This document shows positions 45,885-55,056 of a DNA stretch of 64,000 bases, piece after piece. Position 1 is the stretch's first letter; each line of letters opens with the position of its first letter. The notes beneath the pieces are model-generated. The model saw only the letters and a program-made list of their open reading frames with translations, had not been told where the DNA came from and did not search any database. The position numbers and the translations under genes are program-made. This DNA comes from PALSA-911 sp037442565 (GTDB taxonomy: Bacteria; Pseudomonadota; Alphaproteobacteria; Acetobacterales; Acetobacteraceae), in assembly GCA_037442565.1 (NCBI GenBank), contig JBBIQA010000002.1, positions 1 to 64,000 of the forward strand, in the 5' to 3' direction.

Positions 45885-46403
45885 ATGACCGCCCCGATGA
45901 CCCATCGCCTGACGCTCGTTCTGGGCGGCGCCCGGTCCGGCAAAAGCCGTCATGCCGAGGCATTGGTGACGGCCTGTCCGCCGCCCTGGGCCTACATCGC
46001 GACGGCCCAGGCCTTCGACGACGAGATGCGCGAACGCATCGCCCAACATCGGGCGAGACGTGACGAGGGTTGGCGCACGGTCGAGGCGCCGCTGGACCTC
46101 CCCGGTGCGCTGGGGGAAGCCGGGCACGCGCCGGTGCTGGTCGATTGCCTGACCCTGTGGCTGACCAATCTGATGCTCGGGGAACACGATCTTCCCGCCG
46201 CCATCGCCGCGTTCGAGCAGGCATTGGCCGTCCGCATCGCCCCGACTGTGGTGGTGAGCACCGAGGTCGGCCTCGGCATCGTGCCGGATAACGCCCTGGC
46301 GCGCGCGTTCCGCGACCAGGCCGGCCTGCTGCACCAGCGCATCGCCGCGATCGCCGATCGGGTATGCTTCATGATGGCCGGCTTGCCGCTGGTTCTGAAG
46401 TAG
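45885..46403 (+). CDS. cobU: Adenosylcobinamide kinase/adenosylcobinamide-phosphate guanylyltransferase CobU
   Basis: The 172-residue P-loop enzyme starts LTLVLGGARSGKSRHAEALV, with YIATAQAFDDEMRERIAQHR (the guanylylated His region), DCLTLWLTNLML and VVSTEVGLGIVPDNALAR, all diagnostic. It phosphorylates adenosylcobinamide and adds GMP. The ATG at 45885 or 45897 starts the first gene of a plus-strand unit with cobO and cobQ. No riboswitch lies on this strand. P. denitrificans calls it cobP. Confidence 0.95.
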   Translation: MTAPMTHRLTLVLGGARSGKSRHAEALVTACPPPWAYIATAQAFDDEMRERIAQHRARRDEGWRTVEAPLDLPGALGEAGHAPVLVDCLTLWLTNLMLGEHDLPAAIAAFEQALAVRIAPTVVVSTEVGLGIVPDNALARAFRDQAGLLHQRIAAIADRVCFMMAGLPLVLK

Positions 46404-46413
46404 GAAAATGAAG

Positions 46414-47016
46414 ATGGACGACCCCGAGGCTCACCACCGCGCCAGGATGCAAAAGCGCAAGGCCGTGCAGGACGCGGAAGTTGCGGAAAAGAAGATCGAG
46501 AAAGGCCTGCTGATCGTCCACACCGGCGCCGGCAAGGGCAAATCCACCGCGGCCTTCGGTCTGCTGCTGCGCATGCTCGGGCACGGCCGCAAGGTTGGCG
46601 TGGTGCAGTTCATCAAGGGTGCGTGGTCCACCGGCGAACGCTCGGTTCTTGAACGTTTCCCCGACCTCGTCACCTGGCACACGATGGGCGAGGGCTTCAC
46701 CTGGGAGACCCAGGACCGCGCCCGCGACATCGCCGCCTGCCGCCGCGCCTGGGAAAAGACCCTGGAACTGCTGCACCGCGACGACATCGCCCTGCTGCTG
46801 CTCGACGAACTGAACATCGCGCTGCGCTACGACTATCTGTCCGTTGAGGAAGTGCTGGCCGGCCTCGCCACCCGCCCTCCGGGGATGCACGTGGTGATCA
46901 CCGGCCGCAACGCCCGCCCGGCGCTGATCGAGGCCGCGGACCTGGTCACCGAGATGCTCGCCACCAAGCACCATTTCGCCGCCGGGGTGAAGGCGCAGCA
47001 GGGCATCGAGTTCTGA
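46414..47016 (+). CDS. cobO: Corrinoid adenosyltransferase CobO
   Basis: The CobA/CobO/PduO-type adenosyltransferase of the CobO family is 200 residues. A basic N-terminus leads to KGLLIVHTGAGKGKSTAAFG (P-loop) and VVQFIKGAWSTGER. LLLDELNIALRYDYL and VVITGRNARPALIEAADLVTEM follow. It transfers the adenosyl group of ATP to Co(I) corrinoids. I prefer the ATG at 46414 because AGGA at 46402-46405 is 8 bp away; the ATG at 46408 is too close. Confidence 0.95.
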   Translation: MDDPEAHHRARMQKRKAVQDAEVAEKKIEKGLLIVHTGAGKGKSTAAFGLLLRMLGHGRKVGVVQFIKGAWSTGERSVLERFPDLVTWHTMGEGFTWETQDRARDIAACRRAWEKTLELLHRDDIALLLLDELNIALRYDYLSVEEVLAGLATRPPGMHVVITGRNARPALIEAADLVTEMLATKHHFAAGVKAQQGIEF

Positions 47017-47018
47017 CC

Positions 47019-48491
47019 GTGCCAGCGTTTCAACCGGGCGCGTTGATGTTCCAGGGCACCGGTTCCAGCGTCGGCAAGTCCGTGCTGGTGGCGGGCCTGT
47101 GCCGGGCGTTGCGGTTGCGCGGGGTGTCGGTTCGCCCGTTCAAGCCGCAGAACATGTCCAACAACGCCGCCGTCACGCCCGATGGCGGCGAGATCGGCCG
47201 GGCGCAGGCCTTACAGGCCCGCGCCTGCGGCGTGGCGCCCAGCGTCGACATGAATCCGGTGCTGCTGAAGCCGCAGAGCGAGATCGGGGCCCAAATCATC
47301 GTCCAGGGCCGGGTCTTCGCCACCGCGAAGGCGCGCGACTACCAGGCCCTGAAGCCCAGCCTGATGCCGCACGTGCTCGAAAGCTTCGCGCGGCTGAAGG
47401 CCGAGGCCGACATCGTCCTGGTGGAGGGCGCCGGCAGCGCCTCGGAGATTAACCTGCGCGAAAACGACATCGCCAACATGGGCTTTTCCCGGGCCGCCGG
47501 CGTGCCGGTGGTGCTGATCGGCGACATCGACCGCGGCGGCGTGATTGCCAGCCTGGTCGGCACCCAGGCGGTGCTGGATGCAGCCGACGCTGCGCAGATC
47601 CAAGGTTTTATTGTCAACAGGATGCGCGGCGACGCCTCCTTGTTCGCGCCGGGCATGGCAGCGATCGCGGCGCGCACCGGCTGGCCGGCGCTGGGCCTGG
47701 TGCCGTTCTTCGGGCCGCTGCGGGACCTGCCGGCGGAGGACGCGCAGGACCTCGCCGAGCACGCCGCCCTGCGCCGGCCCGGCGCGCGGCTGCGGATCGC
47801 CGTCCCGCTGCTGCCCCGCATCGCCAATTTCGACGATCTCGACCCGCTATCCGCCGAACCGGATGTCGATCTGGCGATGGTGCCGCCCGGCTCGCCGCTG
47901 CCGGTCTGCGATCTGGTCATTCTGCCCGGCTCGAAGGCGACCATCGCCGATCTCGCGGCGTTCCGCGCCGAGGGCTGGGACATCGACCTCGCCGCCCATC
48001 GCCGGCGCGGCGGCCGCATTTTTGCGATTTGCGGCGGCTACCAGATGCTGGGCCGGGCCATCGCCGATCCCGCCGGCATCGAGGGGCCGCCGGGCAGCGT
48101 CGCCGGGCTGGGATTGCTGGATGTGGAGACCGTGCTGACCGGCACCAAGACGCTGGAACCGGTCACGGGCATCGTACTTGCCGACCAAAGCGCCTTCGCC
48201 GGCTATGAGATGCATATGGGCCGCACCTCCGGACCAGCGACGGAGCGTCCCATGCTGAGCCTGTCCGGCGGACGCGCGGACGGCGCGGTCACGGCCGATG
48301 GCCGGGTCAGCGGCACGTACGTCCACGGGCTGTTCGCCGCCGATTCAGCGCGGGCGGGGTTCTTACGCCGCTTCGGCGCGGCTCCCTCCGGCCGCTCGCA
48401 CGAAGCCGGGATCGACGCCACGCTGGACGCCTTCGCCGCGCATCTGGAGGCGCATATCGACATCGACCGGCTGCTCAATATCGCCAGATGA
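47019..48491 (+). CDS. cobQ: Cobyric acid synthase CobQ
   Basis: The 490-residue enzyme has an N-terminal ATP-binding domain (LMFQGTGSSVGKSVLVAGLC, RPFKPQNMSNNAAVTPDGGE) and a C-terminal glutamine amidotransferase. The nucleophilic Cys is in FAICGGYQMLGRAI and the catalytic His in GTYVHGLFA. It amidates the b, d, e and g carboxylates of adenosylcobyrinate a,c-diamide. The start is GTG at 47019, 2 bp after cobO. It overlaps convergent cbiB by 17 bp. Confidence 0.96.
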   Translation: MPAFQPGALMFQGTGSSVGKSVLVAGLCRALRLRGVSVRPFKPQNMSNNAAVTPDGGEIGRAQALQARACGVAPSVDMNPVLLKPQSEIGAQIIVQGRVFATAKARDYQALKPSLMPHVLESFARLKAEADIVLVEGAGSASEINLRENDIANMGFSRAAGVPVVLIGDIDRGGVIASLVGTQAVLDAADAAQIQGFIVNRMRGDASLFAPGMAAIAARTGWPALGLVPFFGPLRDLPAEDAQDLAEHAALRRPGARLRIAVPLLPRIANFDDLDPLSAEPDVDLAMVPPGSPLPVCDLVILPGSKATIADLAAFRAEGWDIDLAAHRRRGGRIFAICGGYQMLGRAIADPAGIEGPPGSVAGLGLLDVETVLTGTKTLEPVTGIVLADQSAFAGYEMHMGRTSGPATERPMLSLSGGRADGAVTADGRVSGTYVHGLFAADSARAGFLRRFGAAPSGRSHEAGIDATLDAFAAHLEAHIDIDRLLNIAR

Positions 48492-49443
48492 ATACTGCGA
48501 GAACAAACCATACCACGGCGGACTGCACCCAACAGGCGCGCCGGTACAGCCCCAGCGCCCGATGCAGATCGGCCAGGGTGGCGTCCGCCCTGCCGTCGCC
48601 CATCCAGCCATCCTCGACACGCGTGGCGCCATAAACCCGCGGCCCGGCCAGGCGCAGCCCCAGCGCGCCCGCCATGGCCGCCTCCGGCCAGCCGGCATTC
48701 GGCGAGCGGTGCTGGCCGGCGTCGCGCCAAACCGCACGAATGGCCGCCAACGGCGTCGCGTCGCGCTGGAGCGTCGCCGCCAGCACGATCCACACAGCGG
48801 CAAGCCGGGAAGCGGGCAGGTTGATCGCATCGTCCAGCCGGGCGGCCGCCCAGCCGAACGCCTCATGGCGCTTCGTGCGGTGGCCGATCATGCTGTCGGC
48901 GGTGTTCACCGCCTTGTAGAACACGATCCCGGGCAGCCCGCCGATGCCGCACCACAACGCGGGCGCGACCACGCCGTCGGAGAAATTCTCCGCCAGGCTT
49001 TCGATCGCCGCGCGCACCACCCCGGCTTCGTCGAGGCTCTCCGGATTGCGCCCGACGATCCGCGACACCGCCGCCCGCCCGCCTTCCAGCCCATCCCGCA
49101 GCAGCCCGTCGGCCACTTGCCGCACATGGCTGAACAGGCTGCGCTGGGCCAGCAGGGTGCTGGCCAACACGGCAAGCACCAACACGGCGGCCGGTCGCGT
49201 CAGCGCGGCGAAAAACGCGGATTGCAGCGCGCAGGCCGGCCCGGCCGTTGCCAGCACCAAAAGGCCAACCGCCACCACGCCCAACCCGCGCCGCGCCGGG
49301 GCGGACAGCGCCGGCCGGTTCAGCTCCCGGTCCAGCCAGCCGATGCCCGCGCCGATCCACACGACAGGATGCCGGACGATGCGGTACAGCCCATCCGGGT
49401 AGCCGAACGCCCCCTCGACGACGAGCGCGCCGGCGAGCATCAC
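48475..49443 (-). CDS. cbiB: Adenosylcobinamide-phosphate synthase CbiB/CobD
   Basis: The 322-residue membrane protein starts GALVVEGAFGYPDGLYRIVR then HPVVWIGAGIGWLD, the family N-terminus. ESLAENFSDGVVAPALWCGI, YKAVNTADSMIGHRTKRHEA and RSPNAGWPEAAMAGALGL are the other CbiB hallmarks. It attaches (R)-1-amino-2-propanol O-2-phosphate, made by the product of the divergent neighbour, to adenosylcobyrate. Only 50 bp separates the two start codons. Confidence 0.96.
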   Translation of the reverse strand: MMLAGALVVEGAFGYPDGLYRIVRHPVVWIGAGIGWLDRELNRPALSAPARRGLGVVAVGLLVLATAGPACALQSAFFAALTRPAAVLVLAVLASTLLAQRSLFSHVRQVADGLLRDGLEGGRAAVSRIVGRNPESLDEAGVVRAAIESLAENFSDGVVAPALWCGIGGLPGIVFYKAVNTADSMIGHRTKRHEAFGWAAARLDDAINLPASRLAAVWIVLAATLQRDATPLAAIRAVWRDAGQHRSPNAGWPEAAMAGALGLRLAGPRVYGATRVEDGWMGDGRADATLADLHRALGLYRRACWVQSAVVWFVLAVFIWRY

Positions 49444-49493
49444 AAGGGACAGAGGAACGCCCAGAGGAGTGTCGGTGTTGCGAGGGACATGCA

Positions 49494-50516
49494 GTGGTGG
49501 CTAGCACGGCGACGGACGGCGGGGCAGGGGCCGCGATAACCCATGGCGGGCGGATCGAACAGGCCCGCCGCCGCTTTCCCGGCGCGCCGGAGCCCTTCAT
49601 CGACCTGTCCACCGGGATCAATCCCGTGCCGTATCCCATCCCCCCACTGCCGTCCGACGCCTTCACCCGTCTGCCGGAACCCGAGGCGCTGGATGCCCTG
49701 CGGGCGGTCGCGGCGCTTGCCTACGGTGTGTCGGACCCGGCGATGGTGGCCGGGGCGCCCGGCACGCAGATCCTGATCGACCTGCTGCCGAGGCTCTGGC
49801 CGATGCCGGATGTCGCCGTGCTCGGGCCGACCTATGCCGAGCACGCAGCCGCCTGGAGTCGCGGCGGCACGAGGTTGGCCTGCGTGGAGTCGCTGGATTC
49901 GCTGCCGGAGTCGCGATGCGTCGTGCTCTGCAATCCCAACAACCCGGATGGCCGGCGCTGGAAGCCGGCCACTTTGGTCGCGCTGGCGGATCGACTTGCC
50001 AGCCGCAGCGGGCTTCTGATCGTCGACGAGGCGTTCGGCGATCTGGAACCGGAAGGCCACAGCCTGGCCTCTGCCCTGCCGCACCCGGCCATCGTGATCC
50101 TCCGGTCCTTCGGCAAGACCTACGGCCTGGCCGGCCTGCGCCTCGGCTTCGCGCTGGCGGCACCCGGTCGTGCCGCCGCAATCCGCGCGGCGCTCGGCCC
50201 CTGGGCGGTGTCCGGCCCGGCCCTGGCGATCGGCGCCCGGGCGCTGGCCGATCGCGCCTGGCTGCAAACAACCCGCCGCCGACTCGATGCCGATTGCGCC
50301 CGGCTGGACGCGCTCCTGCAAGCGGCCGGCTTGCGCGTCATCGGCGGCACGCATCTGTTCCGCCTGTCCGAAAGCCCCTCGGCCGCCGCGCGGTTCGACC
50401 GGCTCGGCCAGGCCGGCATCCTGGTGCGCCGGTTCGACGCCCACCCGCACTGGCTGCGCTTCGGCCTGCCCGGCAGCGAGGCCGAATGGGTCCGATTGCG
50501 CGAAGCCCTCCGATAG
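49494..50516 (+). CDS. cobC: L-threonine-O-3-phosphate decarboxylase (CobC in P. denitrificans, CobD in Salmonella)
   Basis: The 340-residue fold-type I PLP enzyme related to histidinol-phosphate aminotransferase starts THGGRIEQARRRFPGAPEPF then DLSTGINPVPYP, diagnostic for the cobalamin decarboxylase. CNPNNPDGRRW, LIVDEAFGDLEP and RSFGKTYGLAGLRLGFAL (PLP lysine) follow. It makes the aminopropanol phosphate linker. The start is a GTG at 49494 or 49497 after GAGGGA at 49482-49487; no ATG fits. A family III CoA-transferase follows on the same strand. Confidence 0.92.
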   Translation: MVASTATDGGAGAAITHGGRIEQARRRFPGAPEPFIDLSTGINPVPYPIPPLPSDAFTRLPEPEALDALRAVAALAYGVSDPAMVAGAPGTQILIDLLPRLWPMPDVAVLGPTYAEHAAAWSRGGTRLACVESLDSLPESRCVVLCNPNNPDGRRWKPATLVALADRLASRSGLLIVDEAFGDLEPEGHSLASALPHPAIVILRSFGKTYGLAGLRLGFALAAPGRAAAIRAALGPWAVSGPALAIGARALADRAWLQTTRRRLDADCARLDALLQAAGLRVIGGTHLFRLSESPSAAARFDRLGQAGILVRRFDAHPHWLRFGLPGSEAEWVRLREALR

Positions 50517-50560
50517 GGTCACGATCGCCCCCACATGATCGGCCATTTCCGGGAGCAACC

Positions 50561-51766
50561 ATGTCCGAAACCCCCCAGCCCTTGACGGGCGTCCGCGTGC
50601 TGGACATCGCCACGTTCCTGGCCGCGCCCTTCTGCGCCACCATCCTGGCCGATTTCGGCGCCGAGGTGATCAAGATCGAGCAGCCCGGCGCCGGCGATCC
50701 GCTGCGCCAGTTCGGCACCCAAACCGACTGCGGCGACACGCTGGCCTGGCTGAGCGAGGCCCGCAACAAAAGCTGCGTGACGCTGGACCTGCGCAAGCCT
50801 GAGGGTGCCGCGCTGTTCCGCCGCCTGATCGCGGACTCGCACATCCTGATCGAGAATTTCCGCCCCGGCACGCTGGAAAAATGGGGCCTGGGCTGGGACG
50901 TGCTGCGCGAGATCAACCCACGCCTGGTGATGCTGCGCATCAGCGCCTATGGCCAGACCGGACCGATGCGGGAAAAACCCGGGTTCGCCCGCATCGCGCA
51001 CGGCTTCTCCGGCCTCAGCTACCTCGCCGGCGAGCCCGGCCGCCCACCGGTGGTGCCGGGGTCCACCTCGCTCGCCGATTACATGTCGGGCGTCTGGGGC
51101 GCGGTCGGGGTGATGATGGCGCTGCGCCAGTCCGAGCGCACCGGCACGGGACAGGTGGTCGATATCGGCCTCTATGAGTCGATCTTCCGCCTGCTGGACG
51201 AGATCGTGCCAGTCTACGCCCGCACCGGCTATGTGCGCGAACGCATGGGCGCGGACGTGCCACAGGTCGTGCCGCACGGCCATTGGTGCACGAAGGACGG
51301 CCGCTGGATCGCGCTGGCCTGCACCAGCGAAAAAATGTTCACCCGCCTGATGGAGGCGATGGGCAAGCCGGAACTCGCCGCCCCCGACCAACTTGGCCCT
51401 ACCGCCGCCCGCCTCGCCCGGCGCGACGAGGTCAACGCCCTGGTCACCGCCTGGGTCGGCGGCCTGGAATTCGACGAGCTGATGGTGCTCTGCGACCGCT
51501 ACGGCGTGCCTTGCGGCCCGATCATGAACATCGCCGATATCTTCGAGGACCCGCAGTACAAGGCCCGCGGCAACATGCAGACCGTCAACGACCCCCGCGT
51601 CGGCGACATCGTTCTGCCCACCGGCATGCCCAGACTGTCGGAAACCCCCCCGACCTTGCGCCACGCTGGCCGCGCGCTGGGGGCCGACACCGATGAGGTC
51701 CTGCGCCGCCTGCTCGGCCTGTCCGCCGCCGACCTCGACTGCCTGCGCACCAGCGGCGCGATCTGA
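50561..51766 (+). CDS. Family III (CaiB/BaiF) CoA-transferase
   Basis: The 401-residue CoA-transferase has the catalytic Asp173 in STSLADYMSGVWGAVGVMM. GVRVLDIATFLAAPFCATIL, DFGAEVIKIEQPGAGDPLR, IENFRPGTLEKWGLG and GYGQ-like SAYGQTGPM are the family's substrate and CoA motifs. It moves CoA between organic acids; the pair of acids is unknown. The ATG at 50561 follows CGGGAGCAACC. It follows the decarboxylase by 44 bp but has no known role in B12 synthesis. It ends at the large palindrome. Confidence 0.92.
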   Translation: MSETPQPLTGVRVLDIATFLAAPFCATILADFGAEVIKIEQPGAGDPLRQFGTQTDCGDTLAWLSEARNKSCVTLDLRKPEGAALFRRLIADSHILIENFRPGTLEKWGLGWDVLREINPRLVMLRISAYGQTGPMREKPGFARIAHGFSGLSYLAGEPGRPPVVPGSTSLADYMSGVWGAVGVMMALRQSERTGTGQVVDIGLYESIFRLLDEIVPVYARTGYVRERMGADVPQVVPHGHWCTKDGRWIALACTSEKMFTRLMEAMGKPELAAPDQLGPTAARLARRDEVNALVTAWVGGLEFDELMVLCDRYGVPCGPIMNIADIFEDPQYKARGNMQTVNDPRVGDIVLPTGMPRLSETPPTLRHAGRALGADTDEVLRRLLGLSAADLDCLRTSGAI

Positions 51767-52047
51767 TCCGCGGCCGGAAGCAAGATTGGGGCTTCGCCCC
51801 AAACCCCAGGAGGGCTCCGCCCCCTGTGTCTGCTTCGCAGCCACAGCCCGCAAGGGAACTCGTTCCCTTGACCCTGATAAATTGGTTTCTTGGGGATAGG
51901 GCCATGCCGTAGCCGTTCAGCGGCTACGACGTGGCCCTATCCCAAGAAACCAGTCCATGGGGTTGAGGGGACGAGTCCCCTCACGGGTGCAGGGCAGAGC
52001 CCGCCGGGGTCTGGGGCAGCGCCCCAGCCTTGCTTTCCGGCCGCGGG
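51767..52047. repeat. Large imperfect palindrome (about 280 bp) between convergent genes
   Basis: Both ends carry CCGCGGCCGGAA-like sequence. Left and right arms align as inverted copies through TTGGGGCTTCGCCCCAA-type, GGGAACTCGTTCCC-type and TGGTTTCTTGGG(G)ATAGGGCCA-type segments. The core CGTAGCCG-ttcag-CGGCTACG (51908-51928) is itself a hairpin. Each arm contains short hairpins of its own. It fills the space between the stop of the CoA-transferase and the stop of arginine deiminase, so bidirectional termination is likely. It resembles a paired mosaic of interspersed palindromic units. Confidence 0.85.
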
Positions 52048-53301
52048 TCAGAACTCGATGGGATCGCGGATCAGCGGGCAGGTCATGCAATGCCCGCCGC
52101 CGCGGCCGCGGCCGAGTTCGGCGCCGACGATCTCGATCACCTCGATGCCTTCCTTGCGCAGCGCCGTATTGACGACGGTGTTGCGGTCATAGGCGTACAC
52201 CACGCCAGGTGCCGCGGCGACCAGGTTGTTGCCGCTGTCCCATTGCTGCCGCTCGCTGGCATAGGCGTTGCCGCCGGTCGGCACGACCCGCAGTTTCTTG
52301 AGGTTCAGCGATTCAGCCACGACATCGAGGAAGTGTTTCTTCTCCAGCGTCACCTCGATCCCGGTCGGTCCCTTGCCCGGCCGCAGCGAAATCGGATGGA
52401 TGCGATCGACGATCTCCGGAAACACCGTAACCAGATCGCGGTCGGCGAAGGTGAACACGGTATCCAGATGCATCGCGGAGCGCAGCTTCGGCATGGCCGC
52501 CGCGATCACCCGCGTCGCCGCCCCCTTGGCGAACAGCGAAGCCGCCACCTGGGTGATCGCCTGGCGCGAGGTCCGCTCACTCATGCCGATCAGCACGACG
52601 CCGTTGCCCGGCACCAGCACGTCGCCGCCCTCCAGCGTCGCCGTGCCGTGATTGACGTCCGTATCGCCCCACCAGACCTGGATACCGGCGTCCTTGAAGC
52701 TCGGATGAAACTTGTAGATCGCCGCCATCAGCAGCGTCTCTTCCCGCCGGGCCGGCCAATAAAGCGGGTTGATCGTCACGCCGCCGTACATCCAGCAGGT
52801 CGTATCGCGCGTGTAAAGCGTGTTCGGCAGCGGCGGCAGCAGGTACTCGGTGGCACCGGTCGCCTCGCGCACCATTGTCAGGTAGTCGGACTGGTACTTG
52901 TCGGGCAGTTCGATCGCCGACAGCCCGCCGATCATCGTGTCGGCCAGTTGCCGCGGTTCCAGGCTATCGAGGAATGCGCGGGTTTCGGCGACCAGCCCCA
53001 GTCCCACTTCATTGACCGTGATCTGCCGATCCAGCAGCCATTTCCGCGCCGCCGGATCCGCAACGGTCTCAGCGAGCAGATTGTGCATCTCCACGACCTC
53101 GACGCCGCGATCGCGCATCTTGCTCATGAAGTCGAAATGGTCGCGCTTGGCCTTCTCCACCCACAGCACGTCGTCGAACAGCAAATCGTCGCAATTGCTC
53201 GGCGTCAGGCGGGTGTGGGCCAGGCCCGGCGCGCAGACCAGCACCTTGCGCAGTTGGCCGACCTCGGAATGAACGCCGTACGTCGTCTTTGTGCCGCTCA
53301 T
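52048..53301 (-). CDS. arcA: Arginine deiminase ArcA
   Basis: The 417-residue arginine deiminase has the nucleophilic Cys405 in GRGRGGGHCMTCPL. Substrate residues are in LYTRDTTCW, EGGDVLVPGN and the catalytic His region SAMHLDTVFTF. Motifs span the protein in the right order and the length is standard. It converts arginine to citrulline and ammonia, for energy or acid resistance. The antiporter gene lies 15 bp upstream on the same strand. arcB and arcC are not in the window. Confidence 0.96.
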   Translation of the reverse strand: MSGTKTTYGVHSEVGQLRKVLVCAPGLAHTRLTPSNCDDLLFDDVLWVEKAKRDHFDFMSKMRDRGVEVVEMHNLLAETVADPAARKWLLDRQITVNEVGLGLVAETRAFLDSLEPRQLADTMIGGLSAIELPDKYQSDYLTMVREATGATEYLLPPLPNTLYTRDTTCWMYGGVTINPLYWPARREETLLMAAIYKFHPSFKDAGIQVWWGDTDVNHGTATLEGGDVLVPGNGVVLIGMSERTSRQAITQVAASLFAKGAATRVIAAAMPKLRSAMHLDTVFTFADRDLVTVFPEIVDRIHPISLRPGKGPTGIEVTLEKKHFLDVVAESLNLKKLRVVPTGGNAYASERQQWDSGNNLVAAAPGVVYAYDRNTVVNTALRKEGIEVIEIVGAELGRGRGGGHCMTCPLIRDPIEF

Positions 53302-53316
53302 GTCGGTTTCTCCTGT

Positions 53317-54786
53317 TCAGATCGTGATAATGCCGGTGGCGAGGCCGTAAACCCCGAAGATGGCGGCGGCGACGATAGCCAGAAACAGGATCCACTCGAG
53401 CGGCGTGAACACCTGCTTGCCCTGTTCACGCCGGGCCAGGATGAACAGGATCGTGCCTGGTGCGAAGAAGATCGCCGACAGCAGCACGTATTTGGGGCCG
53501 CCGGCGATCAGCATGAAGATCGTGTAGGCCGTCGCCAGCCCGGTGCGGATCAGGTCGCCGCGGCGTTCTTCCGGCCGGACATCATAGGTCTCCCCGCTTC
53601 GCGCCAGTTTGAACGCGAACCCCGCGGCGAGCAGATACGGGATCAGTGTCTTGGCGCTGGTCAGCGCCAGCGCCAGGCTGAACGCCTCGCGCGCGAACAT
53701 CGTCAGGATCAGCAATCCCTGCACGATGGATGCAGTCAGCCATAAGGCGGCGGAGGGCACCTTGTTGGCATTCTCGCCGGCCAGGGCGCGCGACACGGTG
53801 CCGTCCTTCGCGGCCATGAACAGTACTTCGGCGGCGAGCAGCGACCATGCGAGATAGGCGCCGAGGACGGAAATGAGCAGCCCGGCGCTGATGAACACCG
53901 CGCCCCACCAGCCGACCGCCTGCTCCAGTACGCCGGCCATCGACGGCTGGCGCATTTCCGCCAGTTGAGCCCGGTCGAGCATGCCATACGGCAGCAGGGT
54001 CACCAGGACGAGCAGGCAGAGCACCCCGAGAAAGCCGAACACGGTCGCCAGACCGACATCCTCGCGCCGCCGCGCGTAGCGGGAATAGACGCTCGCGCCC
54101 TCGATACCGATGAACACGAACACGGTCACCAGCATCGTGCCGCGCACCTGGTTGACCACGTCGGAGAGATTATAGCCTTCGCCGCCCCAGAAATTCGCGG
54201 CGAACTTCGCCGGGTCGAAAAACAGCGCCATGCAGATGATGAAGATAGCGATCGGAACGATTTTCGCGATCGTGACGATCGTGTTGATTGCCGCTGCCCC
54301 CTGCACACCGCGCAGCACCATAAAATGCACGGCCCACAGGATGATCGAAGACAGAACGATCGCGATCAGTGTGTTGCCGTCACCGAAAATCGGGAAGAAC
54401 CGGCCCAGCGTCGACATGATCAGGATGAAGTAGGTTGTGTTGCCCAGGCAGGTGCCGAACCAGAAGCCGAAGGCGGCGGCGAACCCAAGATAGTTACCGA
54501 AACCCGCCTTGGCATAGGCGAAAATGCCGGCATCCAGATGCGGCTTGCGCTGCGCCAGGATCTGGAAGACGAACGCCAGCATCAGCATGCCGGACCCGGC
54601 GATGATCCAGGCGACGATGGCGCCGAACGGCCCGGTCGCGCGCCCGAACGTCGCGGGCAGGGAGAAGATGCCCGCGCCCACCATCGATCCAACGACCATG
54701 GCGGTGAGTGTGAGCAGCGAGAATGTCTGCCGCCCCGACGCGGCGTCGTTCGAGGCCTGTGCGCGATCCTCGTCTTTCAAAGACAT
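53317..54786 (-). CDS. arcD: APC-family basic amino acid/ornithine-type antiporter (ArcD-like)
   Basis: The 489-residue polytopic APC carrier has about 12 helices. The first helix contains VVGSMVGAGIFSLPATFG, the G-[SA]-G-I-F substrate motif, followed by FAYAKAGFGNYLGFAAAFGF. FIGIEGASVYSRYARRREDVG follows in the middle, as in YdgI/ArcD antiporters. It probably exchanges arginine for ornithine or citrulline, supported by the adjacent arcA. A GTG or ATG near 54786 is the natural start. The downstream gene is arcA. Confidence 0.9.
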   Translation of the reverse strand: MSLKDEDRAQASNDAASGRQTFSLLTLTAMVVGSMVGAGIFSLPATFGRATGPFGAIVAWIIAGSGMLMLAFVFQILAQRKPHLDAGIFAYAKAGFGNYLGFAAAFGFWFGTCLGNTTYFILIMSTLGRFFPIFGDGNTLIAIVLSSIILWAVHFMVLRGVQGAAAINTIVTIAKIVPIAIFIICMALFFDPAKFAANFWGGEGYNLSDVVNQVRGTMLVTVFVFIGIEGASVYSRYARRREDVGLATVFGFLGVLCLLVLVTLLPYGMLDRAQLAEMRQPSMAGVLEQAVGWWGAVFISAGLLISVLGAYLAWSLLAAEVLFMAAKDGTVSRALAGENANKVPSAALWLTASIVQGLLILTMFAREAFSLALALTSAKTLIPYLLAAGFAFKLARSGETYDVRPEERRGDLIRTGLATAYTIFMLIAGGPKYVLLSAIFFAPGTILFILARREQGKQVFTPLEWILFLAIVAAAIFGVYGLATGIITI

Positions 54787-54822
54787 GAATCCAGCCTCCC
54801 CCTAGATTTTTGTCACGATTAA

Positions 54823-55026
54823 CTAAAATTCTGGGTTTTCCGGAACGACGTGACATTCGAAAGCGAGGGGGACATCGTTTTGGATAACTGTCAAGTCTGA
54901 GGTGGCTCCGGTGCCGCCGTCTGTGATAACGAGCACGGCATCACCGGAGTCGCAGGCATCCCCACGATTTTGGAGGATGTTCAGGCCAACGGCCAGCATC
55001 CCAAACGCAAACCGGCGCGAACTCAC
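54823..55026 (-). CDS. Possible small open reading frame
   Basis: A 67-residue frame with a GTG start at 55026 begins SSRRFAFGMLAVGLNILQ, vaguely like an export signal. Its rest is lower in GC than its surroundings (DGGTGATSDLTVIQNDVPL). No ribosome-binding site precedes it and no family is recognised. It covers most of the 270-bp spacer between the antiporter and racemase genes, which otherwise shows no feature. I list it only as a weak candidate. Confidence 0.2.
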   Translation of the reverse strand: MSSRRFAFGMLAVGLNILQNRGDACDSGDAVLVITDGGTGATSDLTVIQNDVPLAFECHVVPENPEF

Positions 55027-55056
55027 CCTGGTTGGAAGGAGTGCCCGATTCGTCGC

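Noticed and set aside
51767..52047. Insertion sequence or transposon between the CoA-transferase and arcA
   Set aside because: There is no transposase frame. The inverted structure is a short mosaic palindrome rather than terminal repeats around a coding segment.
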